Assembly (NCBI RefSeq): GCF_014295035.1
Contig: NZ_CP060404.1
Span: forward strand, 1,220,001 to 1,284,000
Reading direction: 5' to 3'
Length of the DNA stretch: 64,000 nucleotides
DNA from: Streptomyces buecherae
Lineage (GTDB): Bacteria; Actinomycetota; Actinomycetes; Streptomycetales; Streptomycetaceae
Shown: positions 36,138-43,791 of the stretch, in pieces
Numbering within the stretch: the stretch's first letter is position 1
How the letters are laid out: every line of letters begins with the position of its first letter
Translations under genes and position numbers: made by a program
The notes under the pieces: model-generated
Told to the model about the DNA's origin: nothing
Seen by the model: the letters and a program-made list of their open reading frames with translations, nothing else
Databases searched by the model: none

Positions 36138-36959
36138 TCAGAGCGGGGTCACGTACGCCCCGGCGATGCCGCCGTCCACCAGGAACTCGGCGGCGTTGAC
36201 GAACGACGCGTCGTCGCTGGCGAGGAAGGCCACCGCGGCGGCGATCTCCTCGGGTTCGGCGAACCGGCCGACGGGCACGTGCACCAGACGGCGGGCCGCG
36301 CGCTCGGGGTCCTTGGCGAACAACTCCTTGAGCAGCGGGGTGTTCACCGGGCCCGGGCACAGCGCGTTGACCCGGATGCCCTCGCGAGCGAACTGCACGC
36401 CCAGCTCACGCGACATCGCGAGGACGCCGCCCTTGGAGGCGGTGTAGCTGATCTGCGAGGTGGCCGCGCCCATCACGGCCACGAAGGAGGCGGTGTTGAT
36501 GATCGAGCCCCTGCCCTGGGCCCGCATGTAGGGCAGGGCCGCCTTGCAGCACAGGTAGACCGAGGTGAGGTTGGTCTGTTGGACGCGCTGCCAGGCGGCC
36601 AGGTCGGTGGTGAGGATGGAGTCGTCGTCGGGCGGTGAGATGCCGGCGTTGTTGAAGGCGATGTCCACCGAGCCGAAGGCGTCGTGCGCGGCCTTGAACG
36701 CGGCCTCCACCTGGTCCTGGTCGGTGACGTCCACGCGCACGAACAGGCCGCCGACCTCGTCGGCCGCGGCCTCGCCGGCCCGTTCGTCGATGTCGGCGCA
36801 GACCACGCGCGCGCCCTCGGAGGCCAGTCGGCGGGCGGTGGCCAGGCCGATGCCGCTGCCCGCGCCGGTGATCACGGCCGTACGGTCCACCAGGCGGCGG
36901 CAGACCGGAGCGCTCGTGGCGGCCGAGGGGCGCGCGGCCGGGGCCGGGGTGTCGGTCAC
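36138..36959 (-). CDS. SDR-family oxidoreductase, probable step in gamma-glutamyl-ethanolamide oxidation
   Basis: The 273-residue classical short-chain dehydrogenase has the NAD(P)-binding TGAGSGIGLATA, then ADIDER (Asp favouring NAD), NNAG, and catalytic Ser in SIINTASFVA with Tyr-x3-Lys in SYTASKGG. It starts at GTG 36959, one base after the aldehyde dehydrogenase stop, so the two are cotranscribed with glnA4. In this setting the likely job is oxidation of the terminal alcohol of gamma-glutamyl-ethanolamide to the aldehyde. That is inferred from the operon, not from sequence-specific residues. Confidence 0.88.
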   Translation of the reverse strand: MTDTPAPAARPSAATSAPVCRRLVDRTAVITGAGSGIGLATARRLASEGARVVCADIDERAGEAAADEVGGLFVRVDVTDQDQVEAAFKAAHDAFGSVDIAFNNAGISPPDDDSILTTDLAAWQRVQQTNLTSVYLCCKAALPYMRAQGRGSIINTASFVAVMGAATSQISYTASKGGVLAMSRELGVQFAREGIRVNALCPGPVNTPLLKELFAKDPERAARRLVHVPVGRFAEPEEIAAAVAFLASDDASFVNAAEFLVDGGIAGAYVTPL

Positions 36960-36960
36960 G

Positions 36961-38343
36961 TCAGTTCTCCTCGGTGCTGATGAAGACGTTCTTGGTCTCG
37001 GTGAAGGCCGCGAGCGCGTCGGGGCCGAGTTCGCGGCCGAGCCCCGAGTGCTTGAAGCCGCCGAACGGGGTCCAGTAGCGCACGCTGCTGTGCGAGTTGA
37101 CGGAGAGGTTGCCGGCCGCGACGGAGCGGGCGACCCGGACGGCGCGACCCACGTCGCGGGTCCACACGGAGCCGGCGAGGCCGTAGTCGGTGGCGTTGGC
37201 CAGCCGTACCGCGTCGGCCTCGTCCTCGAACGGCAGCACCACCGCGACCGGCCCGAAGACCTCCTCGGTGGCCACCCGGCTGTCGGGCGCCGCCTCCAGG
37301 ACGGTGGCCGGGTACCAGAAGCCCTTGCCGGCCGGGGCCCGGCCTCGGATGGCGGCGGGGGCGTCCTCGCTGACGAAGGAGCGCACGCGCTCCCGGTGGG
37401 CCGCGGAGATCAGCGGGCCCATCTGCGTCGCGGGGTCGGCCGGGTCGCCCACCCGGAAGTCCTGGACGGCGGGTTCGAGGAGTTCCAGGAAGCGGTCGTA
37501 GACGGAGCGCTGGACCAGGACGCGACTGCGGGCGCAGCAGTCCTGGCCGCTGTTGTCCAGGAAGGAGGCGGGGGCGGCGCGGGCGGCGCGTTCGATGTCG
37601 GCGTCGGCGAAGACGATGTTGGGGCTCTTGCCGCCGAGTTCCAGCGTGAGCCGCTTCACCCGTGGCGCGCAGCGGGCCATGAGCTGCCGGCCGACGGCGG
37701 AGGAGCCGGTGAAGACGACCTTGGCGACGTCGGGATGGTCCACGAGCGCGGTGCCCACCACCGGTCCCGCGCCGAGCAGCACCTGGAACAGGTCGGGTGG
37801 CAGCCCGGCCTCGCGGCCGAGTTCGGCCAGCCGCAGCGCGCTGAGCGGGGTGGCCTCGGCGGGCTTGAGGAGGACGGCGTTGCCGGCGGCGAGCGCGGGG
37901 GCCAGGCCCCAGGCGGCGATCGGCAGCGGGAAGTTCCACGGCGCGATGACGGCGACCACGCCGAGCGGTTCGCGGAAGGTGACGTCGAGGCCGCCGGGGA
38001 CGGGGATCTGCTGGCCCAGCAGCCGCTCCACTCCCCCGGCCGCGTAGTCGAGCAGGTCGCGGGCGTTGCCGGCCTCCCAGCGCGCGTTGCCGACGGGGTG
38101 GCCGGCCTCGCGCACCTCGATGTCGGCGAGTTCCTCGATGTGCTGGTCGACGGTCTGGGCGAAGGCGCGCAGCGCCCGGGCGCGCTCGCCGGGGGCCAGC
38201 GCGGCCCAGGTGCGCTGGGCGGCCACGGCCCGCGCCACGGCGGCCGTGACCTGCTGCGGGGTGGTGGCGGCGACGGTGGCGATGACCTCTTCGGTCGTCG
38301 GGTTGATGACCTGGTGCTCGGTCGGGAACTCCGCGTCTGCCAA
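36961..38343 (-). CDS. Aldehyde dehydrogenase, probable gamma-glutamyl-acetaldehyde dehydrogenase
   Basis: The 460-residue NAD(P)-dependent enzyme has all key residues: VIAPWNFPLPIA (substrate/cofactor Asn), VVFTGSSAVGRQL, general-base Glu in LTLELGGKSPN, nucleophile Cys in NSGQDCCARSRV and EEVFGPVAVVLPF. Translation starts at TTG 38343: GAGGAG is 7 bases upstream and no ATG/GTG fits the conserved N-terminus. It lies 11 bases after glnA4 and 1 base before the SDR gene. Predicted role: oxidise the gamma-glutamyl aldehyde to gamma-glutamyl-glycine. Confidence 0.9.
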   Translation of the reverse strand: MADAEFPTEHQVINPTTEEVIATVAATTPQQVTAAVARAVAAQRTWAALAPGERARALRAFAQTVDQHIEELADIEVREAGHPVGNARWEAGNARDLLDYAAGGVERLLGQQIPVPGGLDVTFREPLGVVAVIAPWNFPLPIAAWGLAPALAAGNAVLLKPAEATPLSALRLAELGREAGLPPDLFQVLLGAGPVVGTALVDHPDVAKVVFTGSSAVGRQLMARCAPRVKRLTLELGGKSPNIVFADADIERAARAAPASFLDNSGQDCCARSRVLVQRSVYDRFLELLEPAVQDFRVGDPADPATQMGPLISAAHRERVRSFVSEDAPAAIRGRAPAGKGFWYPATVLEAAPDSRVATEEVFGPVAVVLPFEDEADAVRLANATDYGLAGSVWTRDVGRAVRVARSVAAGNLSVNSHSSVRYWTPFGGFKHSGLGRELGPDALAAFTETKNVFISTEEN

Positions 38344-38354
38344 CGGTGGTCTCC

Positions 38355-39722
38355 TCACATGCGTTCGAAGGAGCGGAAGCGCTCCCAGTCGGTGACGGCG
38401 GTGTCGTACGCCTCCTGCTCGACGTGCGCCATGCGCAGGTAGTGCTCGACCACCTCGGTGCCGAAGGCGGTGCGCGCGAGGGCGCTGCCGCGCCACAGGT
38501 CGGCGGCCTCACGCAGGGTCGCGGGCACGCGCTCGGCGTCGCTCGCGTAGGCGTTGCCCGTGACGGGATCGGGCAGCTCCAGCGCGTTGTCGACGCCGTG
38601 CAGTCCGGCGGCGATCATGCCGGCGACGGCGAGGTAGGGGTTGACGTCACCGCCGGGGAGCCGGTTCTCCAGCCGGTGGCCCGGGCCGCGGCCGATGACG
38701 CGCAGCGCGCAGGAGCGGTTGTCGGGGCCCCAGGCGACGGCGGTGGGCGCGAAGGAGCCGGGCCGGAAGCGCTTGTAGGAGTTGATGTTGGGGGCGTAGA
38801 GGAGGGTCAGTTCGCGCATGGCCGCGAGTTGGCCGGCCAGGAAGTGCCGCATGGTGGCGGACATGCCGTACGGGGCGCTGTCGTCGGCGAGTACGGGGCG
38901 GCCGTCCGCGTCCCGCAGCGAGAGGTGGATGTGGCAGGAGTTGCCCTCGCGCTCGTCGTACTTGGCCATGAACGTGAGCGCGCTGCCCTCCTGGGCCGCG
39001 ATCTCCTTGGCGCCGGTCTTGTAGATGGCGTGCTGGTCGCAGGTGGTGAGCGCCTCGTCGTAGCGGAAGGCGATCTCGTGCTGGCCGAGGTTGCACTCGC
39101 CCTTCGCGGACTCCACGGTCATGCCGGCGGCGTCCATCTCCAGGCGGATGCGGCGCAGCAGCGGCTCCACCCGGGCGGTGCCGAGTACGGAGTAGTCGGC
39201 GTTGTACTGGTTGGCCGGGGTCAGTCCGCGGTACGCGGCGTCCCACGCCTCCTCGTAGCTGTTCTGGAAGATCATGAACTCCAGCTCGGTGCCCACGTAG
39301 GCGCTCCAGCCGCGCTCGGCGAGCCGGTCGAGCTGTTGGCGCAGCACCTGGCGGGGCGAGGCGGGCACCGGGGCGCCGTCGTGCCAGCCGAGGTCGGCGA
39401 TGAGCATGGCGGTGCCCGGCTGCCAGGGGATGCGGCGCAGCGTGCCCGGGTCGCCCCGCATGGCGAAGTCGCCGTAGCCACGGTCCCAGGAGGACATGGC
39501 GTAGCCGTCCACGGTGTTCATGTCGACGTCGACGGCGAGCAGGTACGTGCACCCCTCCGCGCCGTGCTCCAGCACCTGGTCGAGGAAGAATCGGGCCGCG
39601 AACCGCTTGCCTTGGAGCCGGCCCTGCATGTCGGTGAAGGCGAGGACGACGGTGTCGATATCGCCGGCTGCCACGAGCCTGCGCAACTCGTCGACCGAGA
39701 GCGGGGGCGTGCGAACTGCCAC
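38355..39722 (-). CDS. glnA4: Glutamine-synthetase-like gamma-glutamyl-ethanolamide synthetase (GlnA4 type)
   Basis: The 455-residue glutamine synthetase homologue has a beta-grasp N-domain (VVLAFTDMQGRLQGKRF) and catalytic domain motifs YVGTELEFMIF, CNLGQHEIAFRY, GNSCHIHLSLRD and RVIGRGPGHRLENRLPGGD. True GS regulation marks (adenylylation-site loop) are not evident. The combination with an aldehyde dehydrogenase, an SDR, a FadR regulator, an ethanolamine-type permease and a gamma-glutamyl hydrolase is that of the S. coelicolor glnA4 locus. That enzyme glutamylates ethanolamine. Polyamine ligases (GlnA2/GlnA3) are the alternative. Start GTG 39722 has AGGAGG 7 bases upstream. First gene of a three-gene operon. 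Confidence 0.85.
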   Translation of the reverse strand: MAVRTPPLSVDELRRLVAAGDIDTVVLAFTDMQGRLQGKRFAARFFLDQVLEHGAEGCTYLLAVDVDMNTVDGYAMSSWDRGYGDFAMRGDPGTLRRIPWQPGTAMLIADLGWHDGAPVPASPRQVLRQQLDRLAERGWSAYVGTELEFMIFQNSYEEAWDAAYRGLTPANQYNADYSVLGTARVEPLLRRIRLEMDAAGMTVESAKGECNLGQHEIAFRYDEALTTCDQHAIYKTGAKEIAAQEGSALTFMAKYDEREGNSCHIHLSLRDADGRPVLADDSAPYGMSATMRHFLAGQLAAMRELTLLYAPNINSYKRFRPGSFAPTAVAWGPDNRSCALRVIGRGPGHRLENRLPGGDVNPYLAVAGMIAAGLHGVDNALELPDPVTGNAYASDAERVPATLREAADLWRGSALARTAFGTEVVEHYLRMAHVEQEAYDTAVTDWERFRSFERM

Positions 39723-39755
39723 GGGCGTGCCTCCTGTCGGTGCGTCCGAAGGTCA

Positions 39756-39777
39756 TAAGGTAGGCCCGTAGACCATT
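39756..39777. promoter_or_regulatory. Candidate operator between glnA4 and the FadR-type regulator gene
   Basis: A 22-bp site beginning TAAGGTAGGC and ending AGACCATT. It matches 14 of 22 positions of the better palindrome at 40769-40790 (shared pattern AAGGTA-N-GC ... A-N-ACC-N-TT). It lies in the divergent spacer, where it could control both directions. Confidence 0.5.
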
Positions 39778-39812
39778 GGTTGGGAAGTAGCCGTGGCCGG
39801 GAGGGCGGGTCG

Positions 39813-40577
39813 ATGGACACCGGGACGAACGCACAGGGGAGCGCGCTGCCGCACGGACCCGCGCGACTGAGCCACCTGGCACCGGTGCTGCGGCCGGTGC
39901 GCGCCGGCAACGGCTTCGAGGAGGCGCTGGAACAGATACTCCAGGTCGTGCGGCTCGGCCTGGTCCCGGAGGGCGAACGCCTGCCGTCCGAGCGGGAGTT
40001 GGCCGAGCGCCTGCGGATCAGCCGGGTGACCCTGCGCGAGGTGTTGAAGGTCCTCCAGGACCAGGGGCTGGTGGAGAGCAGACGCGGCCGGTACGGGGGA
40101 ACGTTCGTGCTGGCCAGGCCGGCGACGGGCGGCCCGCGGGCGGAGTTGCGGCGCCGGGGGGCGGACGTGGACGTGGAGGACACGCTGCGCTTCCGCGAGG
40201 TGCTGGACGTCGGCTCGGCGGGTCTGTGCGCGGCCCACGACCTGGGTCCGGAGCAGCGGCGGCGGGTGCGGGCCGCGTTGGACGGCACGCGCGACGCTGC
40301 CCCGCAGGACTACCGCAGGGCGGACACGCTGTTCCACCTCGCCCTCGCGGGCCTCTCCGGCTCCCCCTCGCTCGCCGCCGAGTACGCGGCGGTACGGGCC
40401 CGCCTCAACGACCTGCTCGACTGCATTCCGCTGCTGGTGCGGAACGTGGAGCACTCGCAGGCCCAACACGCCGCGCTCGCCGAGGCGGTGCTCGACGGTG
40501 ACGCGGACGGCGCCCGCGAGATCATGCGCGAGCACTGCGCGGGCACGGCGGCGCTGCTGCGCGGCTTCCTGTCCTAG
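39813..40577 (+). CDS. FadR/GntR-family regulator of the gamma-glutamylation locus
   Basis: The 254-residue protein has an N-terminal GntR winged helix (LGLVPEGERLPSERELAERL, then RISRVTLREVLKVLQDQGLV, residues about 50-95) and a C-terminal FCD helical ligand domain (DTLRFREVLDVGSAGLCAA, FHLALAGLSGSPSLAAEYA, HAALAEAVLDGDADGAREIM). FCD metal-site His residues are retained (FHLAL, EHSQAQHAAL). ATG 39813 has GGAGGG upstream. Divergent from glnA4 and followed by the permease gene, it most likely represses both until a pathway metabolite binds. Confidence 0.88.
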   Translation: MDTGTNAQGSALPHGPARLSHLAPVLRPVRAGNGFEEALEQILQVVRLGLVPEGERLPSERELAERLRISRVTLREVLKVLQDQGLVESRRGRYGGTFVLARPATGGPRAELRRRGADVDVEDTLRFREVLDVGSAGLCAAHDLGPEQRRRVRAALDGTRDAAPQDYRRADTLFHLALAGLSGSPSLAAEYAAVRARLNDLLDCIPLLVRNVEHSQAQHAALAEAVLDGDADGAREIMREHCAGTAALLRGFLS

Positions 40578-40768
40578 CCGCCGCGCCGGCCTCCCGCGCG
40601 TAACAGCCCTACGGGGCAAGGCCGTTGCGGGAGGTCACAGGGTCGGGCGGCGGCTCGGCAGGCGCGGGCGGGCGGCGCGTACGCCGGGGCGCGCGGGTTC
40701 GGCGGGCGGCCGACCGGCGCCCGCCCACAGACCGTGCGTGGGTCTTGCGCATCCGCGAGCGGGACCGC

Positions 40769-40790
40769 AAAGGTATGCAGTCACACCTTT
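40769..40790. promoter_or_regulatory. Candidate operator in front of the permease gene
   Basis: Palindrome AAAGGT-N10-ACCTTT with two more paired bases inside each arm (TG / CA), 8 of 11 base pairs matched. It sits 24 bases before the permease ATG at 40814, where repressor binding would block expression. The shape is typical for FadR-subfamily sites. Confidence 0.6.
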
Positions 40791-40813
40791 CCTCCGGCAG
40801 GCGGGAGCGGCCC

Positions 40814-42361
40814 ATGGCCGACGAACCTGAGCTGACCACCTCACCCACGGGCGGCGACGAGCCGGAGAGACCGGACCAGGGCCGCGGCCCCACGCTCCCG
40901 CAGGCCGTGCCCGCGGCCCGCGCGGCGGAGGCGGGCGAGGGCGCGGACTCGCGCGCCGCGGCGTACCTGGAGCGGCGCTCCCTGCGCCGGGGCAGCGCCG
41001 GCCCGCTGCTGCTGACCGGGCTCGGCGTCGCGTACGTCGTCTCGGGCGACTTCTCCGGCTGGAACGCGGGCCTGGCCGAAGGGGGCTTCGGCGGCCTGGC
41101 CATCGCCGCCGTCCTGATGGGGCTGATGTACACCTGCCTGGTGTTCTCGCTGGCCGAGCTGGCGTCCGTGCTCCCCACCGCGGGCGGCGGCTACGGCTTC
41201 GCCCGCCGCGCGCTCGGCCCCTGGGGCGGGTTCCTCACCGGCACCGCGATCCTCATCGAGTACGTGCTGGCCCCCGCCGCCATCGCGCTGTTCATCGGCG
41301 AGTACGTCGAGTCGCTCGGCCTCTTCGGCCTGGAGTCGGGCTGGCCCGTCTACCTGGCCTGCTTCGTCCTGTTCGTCGGCATCCACCTGTGGGGGGTGGG
41401 CGAGGCGCTGCGGTTCATCCTGGTGGTGACCGCCGTCGCCGTGGCCGCGCTGATCGTCTTCGCGTGCGCGGCGGCCACGGAGTTCTCCGCGGGCTCGCTC
41501 AACGACATCCCCGTCGACCAGGACGCCTTCGGCGCGGGCTCCTGGCTGCCGTTCGGCATCCTGGGCATCTGGGCGGCGTTCCCGTTCGGCATGTGGTTCT
41601 TCCTCGGCGTCGAGGGGGTGCCGCTGGCGGCCGAGGAGACCCGCGACCCGGCGCGCACCCTGCCACGGGCGATGGCCTGGTCGCTCGGCATCCTGCTGCT
41701 GCTCGCGCTCGTCACCTTCGTGACGGCGACCGGTGCGCGCGGCGCGGCCGTCATCGCCGACGTCGGCGACCCGCTGGTGCAGGCGCTCCAACCGCACGGC
41801 GAGCCCACCACGGCCAGCCGGATCGTCAACTACGCGGGGCTCGCCGGCCTGGTCGCCTCCTTCTTCTCGCTGATCTACGCCGGATCGCGCCAGCTCTTCG
41901 CCCTGTCCCGGGCCGGCTACCTGCCCCGCGTCCTGTCCCTGACCAACCGCCGCAAGGCCCCCTACCTCGGCCTCGTGGTCCCCGGGGCGCTGGGCTTCGC
42001 GCTGGCGGCGGCGAGCGGGGACGGGGCGCGGATGCTGAACGTGGCGGTCTTCGGCGCCACCATCTCGTACGCCCTCATGACCCTGTCCCACGTCGTGCTG
42101 CGCTGGCGCGAGCCCCGGCTGCGCCGTCCGTACCGCACCCCGGGCGGCGTGCTGACCTCCTCGGTCGCGCTGGTCCTGGCCTGCTCGGCGCTGGTGGCGA
42201 CGTTCCTGGTCGACCCGCGAGCGGCGCTGATCGCCCTTGGCGTGTACGGCGTGGCACTGGTCTACTTCGCGTGCTACAGCAGGCACCGGCTGGTGGCATC
42301 GGCACCCGAGGAGGAGTTCGCGGCCCTCGCGGAGGCCGAGGCGGCGCTGGCCCGCGACTGA
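40814..42361 (+). CDS. Ethanolamine permease-type APC transporter
   Basis: The 515-residue membrane protein has a hydrophilic N-tail of about 60 residues and about 12-13 hydrophobic helices. The first helix contains LGVAYVVSGDFSGWNAGLAE, and VFSLAELASVLPTAGGGYGF and RALGPWGGFLTGTAILIEYV follow. These stretches are characteristic of bacterial ethanolamine permeases (Eat/EutH-unrelated APC group). ATG 40814 is preferred; an upstream in-frame ATG at 40774 lies inside the predicted operator. Position between regulator and gamma-glutamyl hydrolase genes supports uptake of the pathway substrate. Confidence 0.85.
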   Translation: MADEPELTTSPTGGDEPERPDQGRGPTLPQAVPAARAAEAGEGADSRAAAYLERRSLRRGSAGPLLLTGLGVAYVVSGDFSGWNAGLAEGGFGGLAIAAVLMGLMYTCLVFSLAELASVLPTAGGGYGFARRALGPWGGFLTGTAILIEYVLAPAAIALFIGEYVESLGLFGLESGWPVYLACFVLFVGIHLWGVGEALRFILVVTAVAVAALIVFACAAATEFSAGSLNDIPVDQDAFGAGSWLPFGILGIWAAFPFGMWFFLGVEGVPLAAEETRDPARTLPRAMAWSLGILLLLALVTFVTATGARGAAVIADVGDPLVQALQPHGEPTTASRIVNYAGLAGLVASFFSLIYAGSRQLFALSRAGYLPRVLSLTNRRKAPYLGLVVPGALGFALAAASGDGARMLNVAVFGATISYALMTLSHVVLRWREPRLRRPYRTPGGVLTSSVALVLACSALVATFLVDPRAALIALGVYGVALVYFACYSRHRLVASAPEEEFAALAEAEAALARD

Positions 42362-42374
42362 CCGGGAGGACGAC

Positions 42375-43103
42375 GTGGCCAAGCCGCTCATCGGCATCAG
42401 CACCTACCTGGAGGACGACGCGCGCTGGGGCGTGTGGCGCCTGCCCGCCGCGCTGCTGCCGGCCGGATACCACCAACTCGTGCAGCGCGCGGGCGGCCTG
42501 GCCGCGCTGCTGCCACCGGACGGGGCGCCGGGCGCGGCCGACGAGGCGGTCGCCCGACTCGACGGCCTGGTGATCGCCGGCGGCCCCGACGTGCGCCCCG
42601 CCCGCTACGGGGCCGAGCCACATCCCAGGACGGGCCCGCCCGCGCTGGCCCGCGACGCCTGGGAACTGGCCCTGATCGCGGCGGCCCTCGACCGCGGCCT
42701 GCCGCTGCTGGGCATCTGCCGGGGCCTGCAACTGCTCAACGTCCTCCAGGGCGGCACCCTGCACCAACACCTGCCGGACGTGGTGGGCCACCCGCACCAC
42801 GCCGGCCCACCCGGACAGTTCGCCCGACACGAGATCACCCCCGTCCCGGGCACCCTCACCGCCCGCCTGCTGCCCACCCCCGTGAGCGTGCCGACCTACC
42901 ACCACCAGGCGGTGGACCGCGTCGCCCCGAACCTCACCCCCTCGGCCCACACGGCCGACGGCACCGTGGAGGCCCTGGAGTTCACCGCACCACGCCCCTT
43001 CGCACTGGCGGTGCAGTGGCACCCGGAGGCGGGCGACGACGACCGGTTGATGCGGGCGCTGGTGGGGGCGGCGGGTGGGGCCGCGCCCGTGCCGGCGGCC
43101 TAA
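42375..43103 (+). CDS. Gamma-glutamyl hydrolase, class I glutamine amidotransferase fold (PuuD-like)
   Basis: The 242-residue enzyme has the oxyanion and nucleophile motif LLGICRGLQLLNVLQGG (Cys in GICRG) and the His-Glu pair in VQWHPEAGDD, plus DGLVIAGGPDVRPARYG. PuuD-type enzymes release glutamate from gamma-glutamyl products, here expected to be gamma-glutamyl-glycine. GTG 42375 lies 13 bases after the permease stop with GGGAGGA upstream, so the two form an operon. Its stop overlaps that of the convergent immunity gene by two bases, with no terminator between. Confidence 0.9.
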   Translation: MAKPLIGISTYLEDDARWGVWRLPAALLPAGYHQLVQRAGGLAALLPPDGAPGAADEAVARLDGLVIAGGPDVRPARYGAEPHPRTGPPALARDAWELALIAAALDRGLPLLGICRGLQLLNVLQGGTLHQHLPDVVGHPHHAGPPGQFARHEITPVPGTLTARLLPTPVSVPTYHHQAVDRVAPNLTPSAHTADGTVEALEFTAPRPFALAVQWHPEAGDDDRLMRALVGAAGGAAPVPAA

Positions 43104-43777
43104 CCCTGTGCGTGGCGGTGGATGAGCGAGGCCACACCGTTGAGCCACTGCCGCAGCGTCTCGCCCTTCGGCGGACTCACCTCCATGCCCAGGGCCCGGG
43201 CCGCCAGGTCGAGCTCCTCGTCAGACCCCGCCACGGCGAGCACCTCGGACAGCTCGGTGAAGGTCCGCTCGAGCTCCTCTCGGGTGCTCCCGGCCAGGTA
43301 GTCCTCAACGGCCTCGCGATGTGACGCGTACTCGTACGAGAAATCCTGGTGGAAGTAGGCGCCGAGCAACTGAAATACCTCGGGGAAGAACTCGCCCCAT
43401 TCCCAGCGCTTCTCCGGCCCCGAACCAGCCCATCGCTCGGGGTTTCGCAGCGCCGCTCGGACGTGATCTCGAACCAGGCTCAGGGACTCCTCGACGCTTC
43501 TGCCCTCTGTGGGACGTACGCGCGGCATCAGTTCCACCTCGTCGGCGATCTCGGGCGAGAACAGTCCGACCGTCAGCAGGTCGTCGAGTTCCCGCAGAAG
43601 GCGCGCGCCCCGCGCGGGGAAGCGCGTGACGACGCGCAGAAAACCCCGCAACGCCGGCCCCGGTGTGTCCGGTGTGTCGGTGAACGAGTTTCCTGTCTGG
43701 CCATAGGCGCGCAGCAGGTTCTGGACTTCATAAAAACGGTAGCCTGGCCCTGCAGAGGAGTAGGTCATTGCGGTCAT
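43100..43777 (-). CDS. CdiI-type immunity protein with two tandem domains
   Basis: The 225-residue acidic soluble protein has a C-terminal half (residues about 130-222) resembling CDI immunity proteins of the CdiI_2 kind: FPEVFQLLGAYFHQDFSYEY, then REAVEDYLAG, then ELSEVLAV. The N-terminal half looks like a diverged copy: YEVQNLLRAYGQTGNSF (from residue 16) aligns with the above, RELDDLLTVGLFSPEIADEV with TELSEVLAVAGSDEELDLAA, and PTEGRSVEESLSLV with PPKGETLRQWLNGV. The N-terminal copy lacks the HQD motif. It starts 14 bases after the toxin stop, as expected for a cognate immunity gene. Low G+C for this genome. Confidence 0.75.
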   Translation of the reverse strand: MTAMTYSSAGPGYRFYEVQNLLRAYGQTGNSFTDTPDTPGPALRGFLRVVTRFPARGARLLRELDDLLTVGLFSPEIADEVELMPRVRPTEGRSVEESLSLVRDHVRAALRNPERWAGSGPEKRWEWGEFFPEVFQLLGAYFHQDFSYEYASHREAVEDYLAGSTREELERTFTELSEVLAVAGSDEELDLAARALGMEVSPPKGETLRQWLNGVASLIHRHAQG

Positions 43778-43791
43778 CCAGACGAGATCGG

